A stretch of DNA of 64,000 nt from Dietzia lutea (lineage in GTDB: Bacteria; Actinomycetota; Actinomycetes; Mycobacteriales; Mycobacteriaceae): NCBI RefSeq assembly GCF_003096075.1, contig NZ_CP015449.1, positions 620,001 through 684,000 on the forward strand, in the 5' to 3' direction. How positions within the stretch are numbered: the first letter of the stretch is position 1; every line of letters begins with the position of its first letter. This document shows, piece after piece, positions 43,670 through 53,881 of this stretch. The position numbers and the translations under genes were made by a program. The notes under the pieces were generated by a model. That model searched no databases. It was given only the letters and a program-made list of their open reading frames with translations, and had not been told where the DNA came from.

Positions 43670-44557
43670 GTGGAATTCCTCCTCATCGCCGCAGTGATCG
43701 CGGTGGCCGTCGCTGTGATCTCCCGCAGCCAGAACAAGGGTCAGACGCAGCTGGAGGCGCACCACAACCGTCATCTCGAGGACTACCGCGCGGAGGCGTC
43801 CCGCTGGATCGAGCGGCTCGGCGGCCAGGTGTTCAATCTCGACGGCACGGACGAGGCGTCCAAGCAGGCGATGGCCGACGCCTCCGAGCGCTACACCGCC
43901 GCCGTCGCGGAGCTGGAGAAGGCGCGCACGCCCGTGCAGGCGCAGCTGGCCAAGGACACCGCGCTGGAGGGCCTGTACTACGTGCGCGCCGCCCGCTCGG
44001 CGATGGGCCTCGACCCCGGTCCGGAGCTGCCGCCGACTCCCGGCCAGGACCGCGCCGGCCGGGTGACCGAGGACCGCGAGGTCGAGGTCGAGGGCCGCAA
44101 GATGAAGGCCGCCACCGACCCGAGCGACGAGACTCCGCACTACTACCCGGGTGGCGTCGTGGCGGGTCGCCCGGTGCCCGCGGGCTGGTATTCGGAGCCC
44201 TGGTGGGCGTCGGCGCTGGCCACGGGCGTGTGGATGATGGGCTCGATGATGATGTTCAACATGATGTTCGCCGGCATGGCGGGCGTCGGCTACTCCGGCG
44301 AGGACTTCGAGGCCGGGGTCGGCGAGGGCGGCGAGGACGTCAGCGACCTCGGCGGGGGCGAGGGCGGTGACGGCGAGGGCTTCCTCGACGGCGGGTTGTT
44401 CGGCGGCGACGGTGGCGAGGGCGGAGACGCCGGTGGTGACGGCGGTGGCTTCTTCGACGGCGGGCTGTTCGGCGGCGACGGCGGGGGAGACGGCGGCGGC
44501 GGGTTCCTCGACGGGGGCCTGTTCGGCGGCGACGGCGGCGGCTTCTTCGACTTCTGA
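43670..44557 (+). CDS. Hypothetical membrane protein with glycine-aspartate repeat tail
   Basis: A 295-residue protein from GTG 43670 (GAGAAAGG 7 bp upstream). It has an N-terminal span (FLLIAAVIAVAVAVIS), a charged helical region (residues 25-140, probably coiled), a Met/Trp-rich hydrophobic segment (WWASALATGVWMMGSMMMFNMMFAG), and a C-terminal tail of about 85 residues with the unit FLDGGLFGGDGG or FFDGGLFGGDGG repeated three times and ending GGGFFDF. The tail is acidic, lacks Pro and is likely flexible or calcium-binding. The family is not recognised. It lies outside the catabolic operon by composition. Confidence 0.75.
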   Translation: MEFLLIAAVIAVAVAVISRSQNKGQTQLEAHHNRHLEDYRAEASRWIERLGGQVFNLDGTDEASKQAMADASERYTAAVAELEKARTPVQAQLAKDTALEGLYYVRAARSAMGLDPGPELPPTPGQDRAGRVTEDREVEVEGRKMKAATDPSDETPHYYPGGVVAGRPVPAGWYSEPWWASALATGVWMMGSMMMFNMMFAGMAGVGYSGEDFEAGVGEGGEDVSDLGGGEGGDGEGFLDGGLFGGDGGEGGDAGGDGGGFFDGGLFGGDGGGDGGGGFLDGGLFGGDGGGFFDF

Positions 44558-44628
44558 GAGGCCGGCCGGCGGCGGGTCGGTCGGTCCGGCCGCGCCCGCC
44601 GTTCAGGGCCGGTCCGCCCCGCGCCCGC

Positions 44629-45456
44629 TCAGCAGCCCGCCAGGATCCGGTCCATCGCGTCGCGCTCGGCGGCCGTCACCCACAGCCCGTAGCGCTCCTT
44701 GACCAGCACCTGCCGCGACACATACGAGCAGCGGAACTCGCGACGCGGCGGTAGCCACGTGGCGGTGTCGCCGTCGCCCTTCTGCTGATTGGCCCACCCC
44801 GCCACCGCCATGAGGTTGAGGGGGTCGTTGGCGAGATCGCGCCGCTGCTCCTCGGTGAGCTGCTGTGCGCCCTTCTGCCACGCGTCGGACAGCGCCACGA
44901 CGTGGTCGATCTGCACCTCCGAGGAGGTGTCCTGCCCGCGCGTGAACTCGATGCGTTCCCCGGTGTACGGGCCTTCGAGGACGCCGGTGAGGACCACGCA
45001 GTCGCGGGTCCCAGGCCGGAAGGTGAGGTCGGTCAGGTCCCGCTTGAGGATGTCGTTGCGGGTGTCGCAGCCGTTGTGTCCGAACTCCACGGACACGTCG
45101 TCGGTCCAGGCCTGCCCGAACAGGTCCCGGTCGTAGCCCGTCCTGGGCGCACGGCCCTTCACCTCGAGCTGCGGTAGCGCCACCTTCGCGGCGATGACCT
45201 GCGGGTCGCCCGACGGGTCCGCGGGCGGGGCGGCCGGGGGCACGGGCTCGGCCGCCCCGCCCGCGTCCGGCGCCGGGGGAGCCGGTGGGATTGACGACGA
45301 CGACGAGACGGGCCCGCCCGGATCGACCTGCGAGCTCTGGGGGGTGCCGGTCGTGCCGGGAGCGCCGTCCTCGGCCTCCGCGCACCAGCCGATCCCCGCC
45401 AGCATGGCCACACCGAGGACGACTGCACCGACTGCACGAGGGGTTCCGGAACTCAT
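44629..45456 (-). CDS. Exported HNH nuclease (GmrSD/DUF1524-type C-terminus)
   Basis: A 275-residue protein. ATG 45456 gives a signal-like N-terminus (RAVGAVVLGVAMLAGIGWCA); ATG 45486 adds 10 residues. A Pro/Ser/Ala-rich linker (residues 30-85) precedes the nuclease domain: GHNGCDTRNDILKRDL, TGERIEFTRG, VQIDHVVALSDAWQKGAQ with the His-metal core, and DPLNLMAVAGWANQQKGDGDTATWLPP. A conserved Cys pattern (GCDTR, RDCVVLTG, FRCSYVSRQ, LAGC) suggests disulfides, consistent with export. Such secreted nucleases are widespread in actinomycetes and may serve nutrient DNA use or defence. The exact substrate is unknown. Confidence 0.85.
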   Translation of the reverse strand: MSSGTPRAVGAVVLGVAMLAGIGWCAEAEDGAPGTTGTPQSSQVDPGGPVSSSSSIPPAPPAPDAGGAAEPVPPAAPPADPSGDPQVIAAKVALPQLEVKGRAPRTGYDRDLFGQAWTDDVSVEFGHNGCDTRNDILKRDLTDLTFRPGTRDCVVLTGVLEGPYTGERIEFTRGQDTSSEVQIDHVVALSDAWQKGAQQLTEEQRRDLANDPLNLMAVAGWANQQKGDGDTATWLPPRREFRCSYVSRQVLVKERYGLWVTAAERDAMDRILAGC

Positions 45457-45608
45457 GCGGGGCACCCTATCGACGCCCTCGGACATCCCAGCCCGCGGCA
45501 GGGCATCGGCACAGGCGGCTGCGCATCAGCGGGAGCGCGTGCAACCTCGCCCGAGCCTGCGCGCAACCGTCTGAATCCGCGTGTGCATCGAGCCCGCACG
45601 CCCGGCCC

Positions 45609-45730
45609 GCAGCCGCTCTCATCCCTGGCGTCTCGCTCTTGTGGATGTACGCGGAATTCGTCGTCGCTCCTCGCCATGGCGTCTGGCCTGCGCAGCGGGA
45701 CGGGCGAGACGCCATGGCGGCGCGCGGCTG
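45609..45730. repeat. Dispersed palindromic repeat, locus B (GGCGTCTCGC / GCGAGACGCC)
   Basis: The unit at 45609-45636 carries GCAGCCGCTCTCAT and GGCGTCTCGC; the following bases (GGATGTACGCGGA) also match locus A (GGATGTGCGCGGA). The inverted unit GCGAGACGCCATGG with GCGCGCGGCTG lies at 45704-45730. The arrangement matches 14179-14342, with one unit per orientation instead of two. It lies in a gap of about 360 bp (45457-45817) between divergent genes that has no other recognisable content. Confidence 0.72.
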
Positions 45731-45817
45731 TGGTCGAGGCGGCGAGTGCGGGCGTACCCGGCCGGCGCGCGGACGTCGAGGACACCGGGGGCCGGGATCC
45801 GGCTAGCCTTGCCCGCG

Positions 45818-47788
45818 ATGCCGCCCGCGACCCCCGACCGCAGTCCCGCACCCGCCGAGACCGATCCTCCCGCCGAGACGGCTCCGGCTGCCGAGACCGA
45901 TCCGCGCACCGAGTCCGTGCCCGCGGCCTCCCGCCCTGTGCTCGGCCGCCGCCCGGTGCTCATGGTCTGCGTGTTCGTGGTGCTGGCGGCCACGGGGGCG
46001 CGGCTGTGGGTCGCGGCGGCGGGCTGGTTCTACTGGGACGATCTCATCCTCCACGGCCTGGCCGCCCGGCACGCGTGGCCGGATCCGGACCTGTTGTTCA
46101 CCGACCACGACGGCCACCTCATGCCCGGCGGGATGGCCCTGGTCTGGCTCGCGACCCACCTCGCGCCGCTGGAATTCCGGGTACCGCTGCTGCAGATCGC
46201 GCTGCTCCAGCTGGTCTCCGGCGCGGCGCTGGCGCGCATGCTGTGGGTGTTGCTGTCCGGGCGGACGGTCCTGCTCGTCCCGCTGACGGCGGCGCTGGTG
46301 ATCCCGCTGGGCCTGCCCGCCGCCACCTGGTGGGCGGCGGCGCTCAACGCGCTCCCGCTCACCGCCGCGATGGCGTGGGCCGTCGCATCGATGGTCCTCC
46401 TCGCACGCACGGGCGGGGCTCAGCACGCAGTGGGCGCGGCTGTGGCCACTGCACTGGGACTGTTGTTCGTGGAGAAGGCCGTCTTCGTCCCGGTGGTGGC
46501 GGCCGTCGTGCTGCTGGGCGGGTGGTGGACGACGAGCGGAACGCGCGCCGACCTGCCCACACTGTGGCGGCGGACCCGCGCCGCCTGGCTCGCTCAGTCC
46601 GTGATCGTGGCGGTGTGGGCGGCGGTCTTCCTCGTCGTCGTCGGCCGTCTCGGAGGGCGGGGCTCGTTCGGCGCCGCGGAGGGCACCCGCCCCGACTTCG
46701 CGGCGCTGGTCGACCACACCTACCGGCTGGCCGTCGCGCCGACGCTCGGCGGTGGGCCGTGGCGGTGGGACCGATGGCACCCCGGTCCGCCGATGGCCGA
46801 CCCGCCGCTCGCCGCGGTGATCGCGGGCGCGGTCGCGTGCGCGGCGGTCCTGGCGTGGTCCCTGGCCACCCGACGCCGCACCGGCGCGATCTGGGCGGGC
46901 GCGGCGCTGTACCCGCTGGTCTCGGTGGTCCTCGTGGCGGTCGGCCGCGCCGGCCCGGACACGGCCGCGGAGATCGTCCAGACGCTGCGTTACCACGCCG
47001 AGCTGCCGGTCGTGCTGGCCGCGGCGACGGCCCTCGCCCTGGCGGCCCCCCGACGCGCGAACGCGCCGCGACGATCCCCCACCCCCCGACGCGCGAACGC
47101 GCCACGACCCAGGAACGACCCCCGCCGCACGCACAACGCGCCGACCCTCGGCGGGTGGCCGGCCGCGGGCGCGCTCGGCCTCGTGGCGCTGCTCGCCTCC
47201 TCCGCGGTCTCCACCGTCACCTACCGGCAGACCTGGGCCGAGCAGCCCTCCCGCGACTACGTGCAGCCGCTGCTCGCCGCGCTGCGCGACCGCACCGAAC
47301 CGCTGCTGGACAAGGACCTCCCGCCCGAGGTGTTGCTGCCCGTCACGGCCCCCGCGCACCGGCTGTCCTGGCTGCTCAGCGGGATGCCCGGCGTCCCGGA
47401 GGTGGGGGCGTGGACCCGTGAGCCGGTGGTGATCGACGCGGGCGGCACCCTCTGGTCGGCGGACGTGGTGCCCGGCCGCACGCTCCCGCAGGGGCCCGAG
47501 CCGGGCTGCGGCCACCGGATCGGCGCGGACGGCACCCGGATCGAGCTGGACGGGCCGCTGATCGGGCGCGACTGGGTGGTGCGGTTGCACACGTTCGCCG
47601 AGGCCGACGGTCACGTGTCCGTGCGTCTCGACGACGGCGAGCCCGCGATCGCGCCCGTCGAGGCGGGCCTGGGAACGGTGTACGTGCGTCTCGTCGGCGG
47701 CGGGAGCGGACTCACCGTCTCGCCGATCGGAGGGCTGTCGGGCCTGTGTGTGGGCAGCGGACCGGTCGGGGTGCTCGTGCCGCGCTGA
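45818..47788 (+). CDS. Large multi-spanning membrane protein, GT-C-like topology
   Basis: A 656-residue protein from ATG 45818. A Pro/Glu-rich N-terminus of about 45 residues precedes roughly ten membrane spans. The first extracytoplasmic loop has FYWDDLILHGLAARHAWPDPDLLFTDHDGHLMP, whose Asp pair after the first span resembles the acidic loop of GT-C glycosyltransferases. A basic linker with two copies of PRRANAPR (near residues 410-425) leads to a C-terminal extracytoplasmic beta-rich domain. By neighbourhood it may correspond to Rv3635-type envelope membrane proteins. The activity is inferred only from topology. Confidence 0.7.
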   Translation: MPPATPDRSPAPAETDPPAETAPAAETDPRTESVPAASRPVLGRRPVLMVCVFVVLAATGARLWVAAAGWFYWDDLILHGLAARHAWPDPDLLFTDHDGHLMPGGMALVWLATHLAPLEFRVPLLQIALLQLVSGAALARMLWVLLSGRTVLLVPLTAALVIPLGLPAATWWAAALNALPLTAAMAWAVASMVLLARTGGAQHAVGAAVATALGLLFVEKAVFVPVVAAVVLLGGWWTTSGTRADLPTLWRRTRAAWLAQSVIVAVWAAVFLVVVGRLGGRGSFGAAEGTRPDFAALVDHTYRLAVAPTLGGGPWRWDRWHPGPPMADPPLAAVIAGAVACAAVLAWSLATRRRTGAIWAGAALYPLVSVVLVAVGRAGPDTAAEIVQTLRYHAELPVVLAAATALALAAPRRANAPRRSPTPRRANAPRPRNDPRRTHNAPTLGGWPAAGALGLVALLASSAVSTVTYRQTWAEQPSRDYVQPLLAALRDRTEPLLDKDLPPEVLLPVTAPAHRLSWLLSGMPGVPEVGAWTREPVVIDAGGTLWSADVVPGRTLPQGPEPGCGHRIGADGTRIELDGPLIGRDWVVRLHTFAEADGHVSVRLDDGEPAIAPVEAGLGTVYVRLVGGGSGLTVSPIGGLSGLCVGSGPVGVLVPR

Positions 47789-47906
47789 GGTTTCACGACG
47801 CGGTGGACCATAATGGGCGGGTCGGACGGCGGGACACGAGACGAGCCCGCGGGCCGGGACGAGACGCTGACAGGGCGGGGAACGGAGGCGGGTCATCGAC
47901 ATCGCG

Positions 47907-50096
47907 ATGGTCATGATGACCCTCACCGCGCTCCTGGTGGTGCCCGGCGTGATCGTCGGCGCCGCCGCGCAACTGCCCCTTCGCCTGTCGGTGGCCACGT
48001 CGATCCCCGTCTCGTTCGGTATCGCCGCGATCTCCGGCTACGTCTACGGCCGGATCGGCGTGCCGTGGTCACTCGGCGGGTACGTGGTCGCCACGGCCGC
48101 CACCGCCGCCGTCGTGGGTGTGGTGGGGTTGGCCATCACCGGGGTGCTGTGGATGGGGCGACGACGACGAGCACGCGTCGCCGCGCCGGCGGGCGGGCGT
48201 GGCGGTCGCCGGCGCGGCGGGACCGGCCGGGTCGGCCGGATCCGCAGGGCTTCCCGGACCACAGGGGTCGAGCAGCCCGGCCGGCTGAGCGGTCGGCGGG
48301 GGCGGCGCGCGCGGTGGTGGCTGCTGCCGGGCGCGGCGGTGCTGGTCAGCGCCTGGCTGATCGGGCAGATGATCCTCACCGAGCTGTCGGCGATGCCCGG
48401 CGGCACCGCGAACATCTTCCAGGGCTGGGACGCCCACTGGCACGCCAACTACATCCGCTTCATCCACGACGTGGGTCTGGCATCGCCCGACCAGGCCGGT
48501 GAGCTGCGGTATCCGGAGAACGGCGCGACGCTGTACTACCCGAGCACGTGGCACGCGATCGCCGCGCTCGTGATGGGGTTGTGCGGCATCGGGGCGGTCG
48601 AGACGTACAACCTCGTCCAGATCGGGAGCGTCGCGCTGGTCTTCCCGCTCGGCGTGGCGGCCCTGGCATGGCTCATCACGCACCGGCACTTCTCGCGGCC
48701 GGTCGTGGCCACGTCGGCGGCCGTCGCCGCGATGGCCACCCCGCTGTTCCCCGGGCTGCCGTTCGTCGAGGTCATGGTGGCCGCGACCCCGTCCGCCGTG
48801 GCCAACGGGATGGTCGGCCTCGGGGCCGCGGTGGTGGTCGCGGCGCTGGCGGACCGGCGGCTCATCCCCGCCGCGGCACTCGCGCTGGTCGGCATCGGCG
48901 GCGTCCACCCCTCGGCGATGGTCACCGCCGGGGTGTTCGTGCTGTTCTGGTGGCTCTTCGACGGGCTGTGGCGGCCGGTGCGCGGGCGGGTGCGCGACTT
49001 CGCGGTGCTGGCCGGCATCGGCCTGGCCGGGGTGCTGACGCTGCTGCCGCAGGTGCTCACCGTGTCCGAGGAGGCCGACGACATCTCGGCGTTCGAGTTC
49101 GAGATCGGCGCCGACCGCGCTGCCACGTGGGGCAAGGCGGTCGCCCTGCAGGTCCGGCACGTCGAGGACTGGGGCGTGCGCTGGGTGCTCCTGTCTCTCG
49201 CGGCGCTGGGGCTGCTCGTCATGCTGCGACGGCGCGTGGTGTGGCCGCTCCTGCTGTGGGGCGGCGCGCTCGTGGTGTGCGTGAACGCGATGAGCGTCTT
49301 CGGCAACTGGACCGGCGGCGTGCTCCGCGGGATCGGCAGCATCTACTACAACGATCCCCGCCGGATCGGGGTGGTGCTCGCCGTGGTGGTGGCCGCCGCC
49401 GTCGGCGTGGGCGTGGGCGCCACCGTGCAGGGCCTAGCGGGCTGGCTGGGTCGGCTCATCGATCCCGTCACCGATCCCGAGGGCCGCGGCGTGGAGCTGG
49501 CGCGGGTGGCCGTGGCGCTGGCCGCCCTGGTCGGCGTGGGCTCGTGGGTCGTCCAGGCCTCGCCCGAGTACGCCTCCGCGGCCGGGACCAGCCAGCGTTG
49601 GGGCCGCATGGTCGACCAGCACGACCTGCGCGCGTTCCGGTGGCTCTCCGAGAAGCCGCGGGCCTACTCCGGACTGATCTACACCAACCCCGACGAGGGC
49701 TCCGGGTGGATGTACGCCACCGACGGGCTGCCCTCGACGGCGCGGCACTACCTCCAGCCCGGTTCGACCGCCCCGCTGACGACCTACCTGTTCTCCCGGA
49801 TGGACCGGGCCGGCGAGGACCCGCGGGTCGATCAGGCGCTCGCCGAGCTGGGCGTGACCTACGTGTACGTCAGCCCGCCGAACTACTGGGGGTTCCAGCG
49901 GCCCAACGAGCACCTGCTCGACCTGGCGACCACGCCCGGTCTGGTCACCGTGTACGCGGATTCGCAGGTGCGCGTCTACGCCGTGCGCGCCGCGTTCACC
50001 GACGCCGAGCTCGCGCAGATCCTGGAGGACTCGCCGTTCCCGCCCGAGCGGCGGACCCCGCTCACCAGGGCGACGGAGATATACGGGCCGGAGTGA
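47907..50096 (+). CDS. DUF6541-type integral membrane protein
   Basis: A 729-residue protein with about 13 hydrophobic spans. The first extracytoplasmic loop contains NIFQGWDAHWHANYIRFIHDVG and ENGATLYYPSTWHAIAAL, and the C-terminal domain (residues 555-729) is soluble (SGLIYTNPDEGSGWMYATDGLPSTARHY). This is the actinobacterial DUF6541 pattern, which looks like a GT-C glycosyltransferase. It has an odd Arg/Gly-rich cytoplasmic insert near residues 80-130. The neighbours (GT-C-like protein, galE-like epimerase, DPM1-like transferase) point to building a cell-wall polysaccharide or glycolipid. Confidence 0.78.
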   Translation: MVMMTLTALLVVPGVIVGAAAQLPLRLSVATSIPVSFGIAAISGYVYGRIGVPWSLGGYVVATAATAAVVGVVGLAITGVLWMGRRRRARVAAPAGGRGGRRRGGTGRVGRIRRASRTTGVEQPGRLSGRRGRRARWWLLPGAAVLVSAWLIGQMILTELSAMPGGTANIFQGWDAHWHANYIRFIHDVGLASPDQAGELRYPENGATLYYPSTWHAIAALVMGLCGIGAVETYNLVQIGSVALVFPLGVAALAWLITHRHFSRPVVATSAAVAAMATPLFPGLPFVEVMVAATPSAVANGMVGLGAAVVVAALADRRLIPAAALALVGIGGVHPSAMVTAGVFVLFWWLFDGLWRPVRGRVRDFAVLAGIGLAGVLTLLPQVLTVSEEADDISAFEFEIGADRAATWGKAVALQVRHVEDWGVRWVLLSLAALGLLVMLRRRVVWPLLLWGGALVVCVNAMSVFGNWTGGVLRGIGSIYYNDPRRIGVVLAVVVAAAVGVGVGATVQGLAGWLGRLIDPVTDPEGRGVELARVAVALAALVGVGSWVVQASPEYASAAGTSQRWGRMVDQHDLRAFRWLSEKPRAYSGLIYTNPDEGSGWMYATDGLPSTARHYLQPGSTAPLTTYLFSRMDRAGEDPRVDQALAELGVTYVYVSPPNYWGFQRPNEHLLDLATTPGLVTVYADSQVRVYAVRAAFTDAELAQILEDSPFPPERRTPLTRATEIYGPE

Positions 50097-50127
50097 GCTC
50101 GCGGGGAACCCCGCGGTCGTATTGTGA

Positions 50128-51126
<999 letters not shown>

Positions 51127-51136
51127 CCCCCCGGGT

Positions 51137-51910
51137 CTACTCGCCCCGCTCGTCGCCGACGGCCTCGTCGGTCGCCTCAACCTTTGCGGTCGCCTTCGCC
51201 TCGGTCGCGTTCGCGCCGACTGCCGCGGCTCCGACGGTGTCCGGCTGGGGGAGCACGTTCGGGCGGGGGAGGAACGGCCGCAGCAGGTCCGGGAATCCGG
51301 GCGCGGGCCGGGCGCCGTCGGGCTGCCGCACCTCGAGGTCGCCCTGACCGCCCTGCTCGCCGCCCTCACCGTTCTCGGCGGCCTCACCCTGACCAGGCTC
51401 GCCGGCCTCGCCGTCGCCTGTCTCGCCGGTGCCGGGGACTGCGCCGGGGTCGACGCCCGGCGCTCCCTCACCCGTCCCGGCGTCCTGACCTGCACCCGCC
51501 GCCGGCGGCGCGACGGGGGCGACCGGGGCGACCGGCGCCTGGCGGACCGGCTGGCCGGCGGTGGCCTGCCGCGCCGGGGCCGCGGTCGGCACGGTCGTCG
51601 AGGGCGTCTGCGTCGCGACGGGCGTCTCTGTGGTCTCCTCCGGCGTCGTCGTCTCGGTGGGCGGCTCGTTGGTCTCCTCCGAAGTGGCCTCGGTGGTCGA
51701 CTCGGAGGTGGTGCTCGCGATCGGCTCGGCGGTGGGTCCGCCGGTCTGGGCGGTCTCCACCTGGGCGCGGGCCCGCTCGACGGCCTGGGCGCTGCGGTGC
51801 GAGTCGTACCAGAGGCCGGTCGTGATGAGGCCGACGGACAGGACCCCCAGCGCGCTCATCCCCACGGCGGTGAGGGACGGGCGGCTGAACCGGGTGTCGA
51901 GCGATGCCAT
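51137..51910 (-). CDS. Membrane-anchored Thr/Glu/Pro-rich hypothetical protein
   Basis: A 257-residue protein starting MASLDTRFSRPSLTAVGMSALGV, with one membrane span (residues 13-31). It then has a long low-complexity extracytoplasmic region: a Thr/Ser/Glu-rich part (TTSESTTEATSEETNE, TPEETTETP), a Val-Ala-Pro part (VRQAPVAPVAPVAPPA) and a Gly/Glu-rich part. There is no enzymatic domain. Thr/Pro-rich stretches of this kind are often O-mannosylated in this order. The function is unknown. Confidence 0.65.
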   Translation of the reverse strand: MASLDTRFSRPSLTAVGMSALGVLSVGLITTGLWYDSHRSAQAVERARAQVETAQTGGPTAEPIASTTSESTTEATSEETNEPPTETTTPEETTETPVATQTPSTTVPTAAPARQATAGQPVRQAPVAPVAPVAPPAAGAGQDAGTGEGAPGVDPGAVPGTGETGDGEAGEPGQGEAAENGEGGEQGGQGDLEVRQPDGARPAPGFPDLLRPFLPRPNVLPQPDTVGAAAVGANATEAKATAKVEATDEAVGDERGE

Positions 51911-51921
51911 GGGCCCCAGTA

Positions 51922-53520
51922 TCAGACAGCCTCCGTGCGAACGCCAACACCTTCCCCCGCCGCGCGCGTCGCCGGCGGGACGATCGTCAGTCGTTCGGGC
52001 GCTTCCCAGGTGACCTCGGCATCGCCGTAGGGTTCGCGGTCTCGGCGCAGCCAGAGGCCGGCGACGTGCCGCCGGAGGACGGGCAGCAGCCGACCCTCGT
52101 CGCCCCGCCGGACCGCGGTGTGGCGGGCGCGGATCTCGCGCTCGCGCCACAGGGGCACCGGCCCACCGAGCATCACGGCGAGCATCGCCCGGAACGCGCC
52201 GCAGTCGCGGTCGAACACCCCGCCGTGCCCGCGCGTGCCGTAGACGGGCGTGCCGTCGGCGAAGTAGCCGGTGTCGAGGCGCACGCCGCCGTCGCCGAGG
52301 TCGGAGTGCGACCACCGCCGCCGCAATCCGAAGCGCACCTGGAGCAGCTCGACGGGATCGCCCGGCGCGGTGAGGGTGTAGCGGAGCACCGGGCCGGGGG
52401 CGCGCCAGTCCGACGGCCCGGTCACCCCCGCCCCGAGGTCGGGGGATTCGGCGTAGATGACCCGGTCGGCGCGCAGGCCAAGCCGCTCGGCGGTGCCGAC
52501 GATCCGGCCGCCGTAGGAATGACCCACGACCGTCAGGACGGCGCCGGGGCACTCGATCTCGATCACCCGGTCGGCCTCGCGGCAGAAGCGCACCAGCCGC
52601 GGCGCCATCGTCTCGGCGTACCGCGGGTTGCCGGCGTCGGCCATGATGTCCTGCGGGAACTCGCCGTCGAGGAACGCGATCACCGCCAGTCGGCCGTCGG
52701 CGGCGTCGACGAGGTCCACGGCGACGCCGGTGTTGACGTGCGACATGTCGAGGTTGGTGCCGGTGCCGGGGACGTACACCGCGACCGCCTCGGTGCGCGG
52801 CCCGAGGTCGCCCACGACCTCGATCATCCGCCCACCGCGCCGCGGGGAGAAGGCGGGGAAGGACCGACGACGACGAGCGTCGCGCCGCGCCATCGTCTCC
52901 AGTCTCCCGATGCGCGGGGACCACGGGGTGCCCGCCAGTTGCTCGCGGTGGAGGGCCCTGCGCACGGCCACTGCATTGGAGCGGGCCCGCATCGGCCAGG
53001 GCACGCCGTAGGTCGCGCCGACGGCCTCGGGCTCGGCGAGCGTGAGCACGCGCCTGTCGGCGACCGGCAGGTGCCCGATCCGCGAGTAGACCTCCTCGGG
53101 CTCGGCCGTCGCCCAGCCGGCCACGGTCGCGGCCGTGTCGATGCCGCCGGGAGCCGCGGGCCCGGCTAGTCCCGCGAGCCTGGCCAGGTCGGCGAGCGCG
53201 TTGCTCCGGGCCCGGCCCAGCCGCTCGCGTTGCCGGGCGCGCTGCGGCGCGGGCAGGGGGTCCGGCCCGTCGAGGTCGTCGAAGGCGTCCTCGGCGAGTT
53301 CGACCAGCCGGTAGACGCCCGCCAGTTGTTCGTCGAGGCCGCGGGCCTCGCCGTCGATCGCGTCGGCGAGGGCGTCGAGCGCGGGGGAGCGGGTCGGTGA
53401 GGTCAGCAGGGCGTCGCGCGCGGTCGCGAGGGCGTCCCGCGTCGCCAGGAGGTCGGCGGCCAGCCCGAGTAGCGCGACGACCCGGGCTGGCGGCGGGTAC
53501 TCCGGCAGTGCCCCGGTCAT
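51922..53520 (-). CDS. DUF1023 alpha/beta hydrolase
   Basis: A 532-residue protein. The N-terminal half (residues 1-225) is helical and Ala/Arg-rich. The C-terminal half is the DUF1023 alpha/beta hydrolase with VAVYVPGTGTNLDMSHVNTGVAVDL, the nucleophile elbow VVGHSYGGRIVG (Ser) and VIYAESPDLGAGV. DUF1023 proteins of actinomycetes often occur with WXG/ESX-type N-terminal helices and may be exported esterases. No signal peptide is visible. It overlaps the preceding small gene by 4 bp and lies 11 bp from the end region of the Thr-rich gene on the same strand. Confidence 0.82.
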   Translation of the reverse strand: MTGALPEYPPPARVVALLGLAADLLATRDALATARDALLTSPTRSPALDALADAIDGEARGLDEQLAGVYRLVELAEDAFDDLDGPDPLPAPQRARQRERLGRARSNALADLARLAGLAGPAAPGGIDTAATVAGWATAEPEEVYSRIGHLPVADRRVLTLAEPEAVGATYGVPWPMRARSNAVAVRRALHREQLAGTPWSPRIGRLETMARRDARRRRSFPAFSPRRGGRMIEVVGDLGPRTEAVAVYVPGTGTNLDMSHVNTGVAVDLVDAADGRLAVIAFLDGEFPQDIMADAGNPRYAETMAPRLVRFCREADRVIEIECPGAVLTVVGHSYGGRIVGTAERLGLRADRVIYAESPDLGAGVTGPSDWRAPGPVLRYTLTAPGDPVELLQVRFGLRRRWSHSDLGDGGVRLDTGYFADGTPVYGTRGHGGVFDRDCGAFRAMLAVMLGGPVPLWREREIRARHTAVRRGDEGRLLPVLRRHVAGLWLRRDREPYGDAEVTWEAPERLTIVPPATRAAGEGVGVRTEAV

Positions 53521-53873
53521 CGGACGCCGCGGTGCGGTTGGGAGGCGGCCACCGCGCGGGCCGCCTCGCCGGCCGACGCCTCTGTGAGCGTGCCGTCCGC
53601 CAGGGCGCCCGCGAGCTCGGCCAATCGCGCGATCCGGTCGGCGGCGGGGCTCAGGAGGGTGCGGACCTCGTCGTCGTCGCCCCTGTCGGCCCCCGCGGCG
53701 TCGGACGTGCGCTCGCCACGGGCGCGGTCGAGGCGGTCGCGCGCCACCTCGAGGCGTCGCAGCAGGCGCGCGGCCTCACCACGCACGGCGTCGCCACCGC
53801 CCTCGGCGTCACCGGGCTGCTCGACGTCGGGCGCGGAGGGTGCGCGGCTGGTCCCTCCCTCGGCGCCATCCAC
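53517..53873 (-). CDS. Small hypothetical protein coupled to the DUF1023 hydrolase
   Basis: A 118-residue acidic, helical protein (AARLLRRLEVARDRLDRARGER, then LLSPAADRIARLAELAGALADG). It is not recognised. Its stop overlaps the start of the DUF1023 gene (ATGA), and its start lies 8 bp after the DUF2304 stop. The all-helical character and size resemble partners of ESX-associated proteins, but there is no WXG motif. The hydrolase probably needs it as a co-expressed partner; this is inference from coupling only. Confidence 0.6.
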   Translation of the reverse strand: MDGAEGGTSRAPSAPDVEQPGDAEGGGDAVRGEAARLLRRLEVARDRLDRARGERTSDAAGADRGDDDEVRTLLSPAADRIARLAELAGALADGTLTEASAGEAARAVAASQPHRGVR

Positions 53874-53881
53874 GGGCGGGG

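Noticed and set aside
45581-45817. N-terminal extension of the GT-C-like gene back to 45581
   Set aside because: The added sequence is translated repeat DNA (locus B) with no ribosome binding site; ATG 45818 gives a plausible N-terminus.
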